Below are positions 31,241 through 33,665 of a stretch of 33,665 nt of DNA, piece after piece. This stretch comes from Boseongicola sp. (GTDB lineage Bacteria > Pseudomonadota > Alphaproteobacteria > Rhodobacterales > Rhodobacteraceae), in assembly GCA_029287375.1 (NCBI GenBank), contig JARFRG010000156.1, forward strand, positions 1 to 33,665, written 5' to 3'. The position numbers and the translations under genes were made by a program. Each line of letters starts with the position of its first letter. Positions within the stretch are counted from its first letter, which is position 1. The notes under the pieces are model-generated. The model searched no databases. It was given only the letters and a program-made list of their open reading frames with translations, and was not told where the DNA came from.

Positions 31241-32505
31241 TTCTTCGCGGCCCTCACGTCCAACATCGATTGCGTAATCAGCGTGATACCCGTTTCAGTA
31301 ACCCGGAACCACTTTGCATCCTCTTTGGGATCCTCACCTACGACCAGTCCTTCGGGAATATGCACTCCGCGATCAACGACACAGTTTCGCAGCCGCGCTG
31401 ACCTTGCAACATTCACATATGGCAAGGCCACGACCTGATCGAGTGAGGCATAAGAATTCGTATGCACCTGAGTGAACAAAAGCGACTTTCGAATTTCAGT
31501 ACCCGAAACAATGCACCCACCCGACACCAGCGATGATACCGCTGATCCGCGACGTTCATCTTGATCGTGGATAAATTTCGCAGGAGGCACGCTTTCCGAA
31601 TACGTCCAGATCGGCCAATTCGTGTCCCAAAGATCAAGGTCCGGGGTGAAATCCGTCAGGTCGATATTCGCCTTCCAGAACGCATCCACTGTCCCCACGT
31701 CCCGCCAATAGGCCGGGGCGTCCTTCGCATGCCGCACACAGGAACTCGAAAATCTGTGCGCCTGAGCCTTCCCGTTCTTCACGATCTCAGGGATCAGATC
31801 TCCCCCGAAATCATGAGTAGAATGCGGGTTCGCAGCGTCGACCAAAAGCAATTCACGCAAGAACGACCATTTGAACACATAGATGCCCATCGACGCCAAA
31901 GCATGGTCCGGATCACCCGGAATAGCAGGCGGATTGGCGGGCTTTTCAAGAAACTGCGTGATCCGATCTGTCTCATCGACATGCATCACACCGAATGCAG
32001 TTGCCTCTTCACGCGGCACGGTCAGACATCCAACGGTTACGTCTGCATTGGTGTCCACATGCTGCCTAAGCATGATCTCGTAATCCATCTTGTAGATATG
32101 ATCACCGGCCAAAATCAGTATGTATTCAATATCATAGCTATCAACGATATCGATGTTCTGGGTTACCGCATCCGCAGTTCCGACATACCACTTGTTCTCC
32201 TCGACCCGCTGAGACGCCGGAAGGATATCAAGGTACTCGTTCCGCTCGGCGCGAAAAAAGTTCCAACCGCGCTGACAGTGCCGGATCAAACTGTGGGCCT
32301 TGTACTGGGTTGCGACTGACATTTTGCGTATGCCTGAATTCAGGGCGTTCGACAGCGCAAAGTCGATAATCCGAGCTTTACCGCCAAAGAAAACCGCAGG
32401 CTTCACCCGGTTGTCCGTCAACTCTTTCAGGCGCGAACCACGCCCCCCCGCAAGCACAAATGCCATTGAACGCGCCGACAGGCGATTGTTTTGATTAGGC
32501 GTCAT
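31237..32505 (-). CDS. glgC: Glucose-1-phosphate adenylyltransferase
   Basis: 422 aa; [62 protein letters not shown] motifs. Confidence 0.97.
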   Translation of the reverse strand: MTPNQNNRLSARSMAFVLAGGRGSRLKELTDNRVKPAVFFGGKARIIDFALSNALNSGIRKMSVATQYKAHSLIRHCQRGWNFFRAERNEYLDILPASQRVEENKWYVGTADAVTQNIDIVDSYDIEYILILAGDHIYKMDYEIMLRQHVDTNADVTVGCLTVPREEATAFGVMHVDETDRITQFLEKPANPPAIPGDPDHALASMGIYVFKWSFLRELLLVDAANPHSTHDFGGDLIPEIVKNGKAQAHRFSSSCVRHAKDAPAYWRDVGTVDAFWKANIDLTDFTPDLDLWDTNWPIWTYSESVPPAKFIHDQDERRGSAVSSLVSGGCIVSGTEIRKSLLFTQVHTNSYASLDQVVALPYVNVARSARLRNCVVDRGVHIPEGLVVGEDPKEDAKWFRVTETGITLITQSMLDVRAAKK

Positions 32506-32543
32506 TTGATCCTCCCCTTTTCTTCTTATGGTTTTTTTATCGT

Positions 32544-33665
32544 TCAGCTTCCCTCGAACGTCAAAATCAACGTACTCAGCGGCGGCACAGTCACTCTCGC
32601 CGAAGCCGGCTGGTTATGCCATCCGTCTTCCACGGCCGTGACTTCTCCCATGTTCCCGCGATCCGCTCCGCCATAGAGGCTTGCATCTGTATTCAACGCT
32701 TCGCGCCAGCGACCTGCATGCGGCAGACCGCATTGCCACTCAGTGCGCTCGATCGGAGTGAAATTCGAAATGATGACAACGGGACGATTATTTTCGCCAC
32801 CACGTCGGATCCAGGCATAGGTGCTTGCATCGGAATCATTGGACTCAATCCATTGAAACCCATCCGGCTCGCAATCCTTCACGTGCAGTGCAGGCTCATT
32901 CGCATAAATCCGGTTCAGATCACGCACCAACCTCTGCATTCCAGCATGCCGCTCGTCCGCAAGACAGGCCCAGTCGAGCGATATATTGTGGTTCCATTCC
33001 GCAGCCTGGGCAAACTCCTGCCCCATAAACAAGAGCTTCTTGCCCGGATGCCCCCACATAAACCCGTAGTAGGCCCGAAGATTGGCGAACTTTTCCCACA
33101 GGTTGCCGGGCATCTTTTCCAGCATCGAACCTTTCCCATGCACCACTTCGTCATGGCTGATCGGCAGGATGAAATTCTCTGAAAACGCATAGTTCAGACC
33201 AAAGGTCATCTGGTGATGATGATGCTTGCGATAGATAGGGTCTTTCTTCACGTATTCCAACGTGTCGTTCATCCACCCCATATTCCACTTATAGCCAAAC
33301 CCAAGACCACCGCCGTCAACGGGGCGCGACACGCCGGGAAAACTGGTCGATTCTTCCGCCACAGTCATCACGCCCTCGACTTTTCCATAGGTCGTCACGT
33401 TCATATTCTGCAGCATGGCAATCGCTTCGTAGTTCTCACGCCCGCCGTCTTTGTTGGGAACCCATTCGCCATCCTTGCGGCTGTAATCACGGTAGAGCAT
33501 CGACGCCACCGCATCCACACGCAACCCGTCGATGTGGTATTCTTCCAGCCAATACAATGCGTTAGATATAAGATAATTCGCAACTTCGCGCCGACCATAG
33601 TTAAAGATGTATGTGTTCCAGTCCTGATGAAACCCCTCGCGCGGATCGGCATGCTCGTACAAAGC
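32544..33665 (-). CDS. glgB: 1,4-alpha-glucan branching enzyme (partial, N-terminus beyond window edge)
   Basis: Open at window edge; [96 protein letters not shown]. Confidence 0.97.
   Translation of the reverse strand, partial: ALYEHADPREGFHQDWNTYIFNYGRREVANYLISNALYWLEEYHIDGLRVDAVASMLYRDYSRKDGEWVPNKDGGRENYEAIAMLQNMNVTTYGKVEGVMTVAEESTSFPGVSRPVDGGGLGFGYKWNMGWMNDTLEYVKKDPIYRKHHHHQMTFGLNYAFSENFILPISHDEVVHGKGSMLEKMPGNLWEKFANLRAYYGFMWGHPGKKLLFMGQEFAQAAEWNHNISLDWACLADERHAGMQRLVRDLNRIYANEPALHVKDCEPDGFQWIESNDSDASTYAWIRRGGENNRPVVIISNFTPIERTEWQCGLPHAGRWREALNTDASLYGGADRGNMGEVTAVEDGWHNQPASARVTVPPLSTLILTFEGS

Overview
The window looks like a stretch of an alphaproteobacterial chromosome, probably Roseobacter/Rhodobacteraceae. 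That placement is inferred from gene content and protein style; no search was run. It holds 26 supported protein-coding genes (two cut by the window edges), no rRNA or tRNA I could recognise, no CRISPR array and no transposase. In order: a partial SDR oxidoreductase; a DUF2125-like exported protein; a PmbA/TldE-like protein; a CysQ/inositol-monophosphatase-family phosphatase; a RimB-like retropepsin fold + RimK ATP-grasp ligase + M14 succinylglutamate desuccinylase/aspartoacylase-family triad; DUF4170 + WaaA-like + LpxK; a class III CoA-transferase, DsbA-like and DciA/DUF721 operon divergent from mutY; an AlkB-type alkane monooxygenase/desaturase with an apparent 1-nt frameshift; a dimethylglycine/sarcosine dehydrogenase-like GcvT-fused flavoprotein; DM13 and MscS genes; tamA-tamB; rsfS-rlmH; and a pgm-glgX-glgA-glgC-glgB glycogen operon on the minus strand. 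The points most worth a second look are the RimB/RimK/M14 triad as a candidate reversible amino-acid ligation module, the divergent WaaA without recognisable catalytic motifs, an 11-bp four-copy repeat upstream of the DUF4170-waaA-lpxK operon, a promoter/hairpin/20-aa uORF leader in front of rsfS, the alkB frameshift, and two copies of a GC-rich hairpin intergenic repeat. I did not find clear evidence for an entirely new system. Most of the window is core metabolism.
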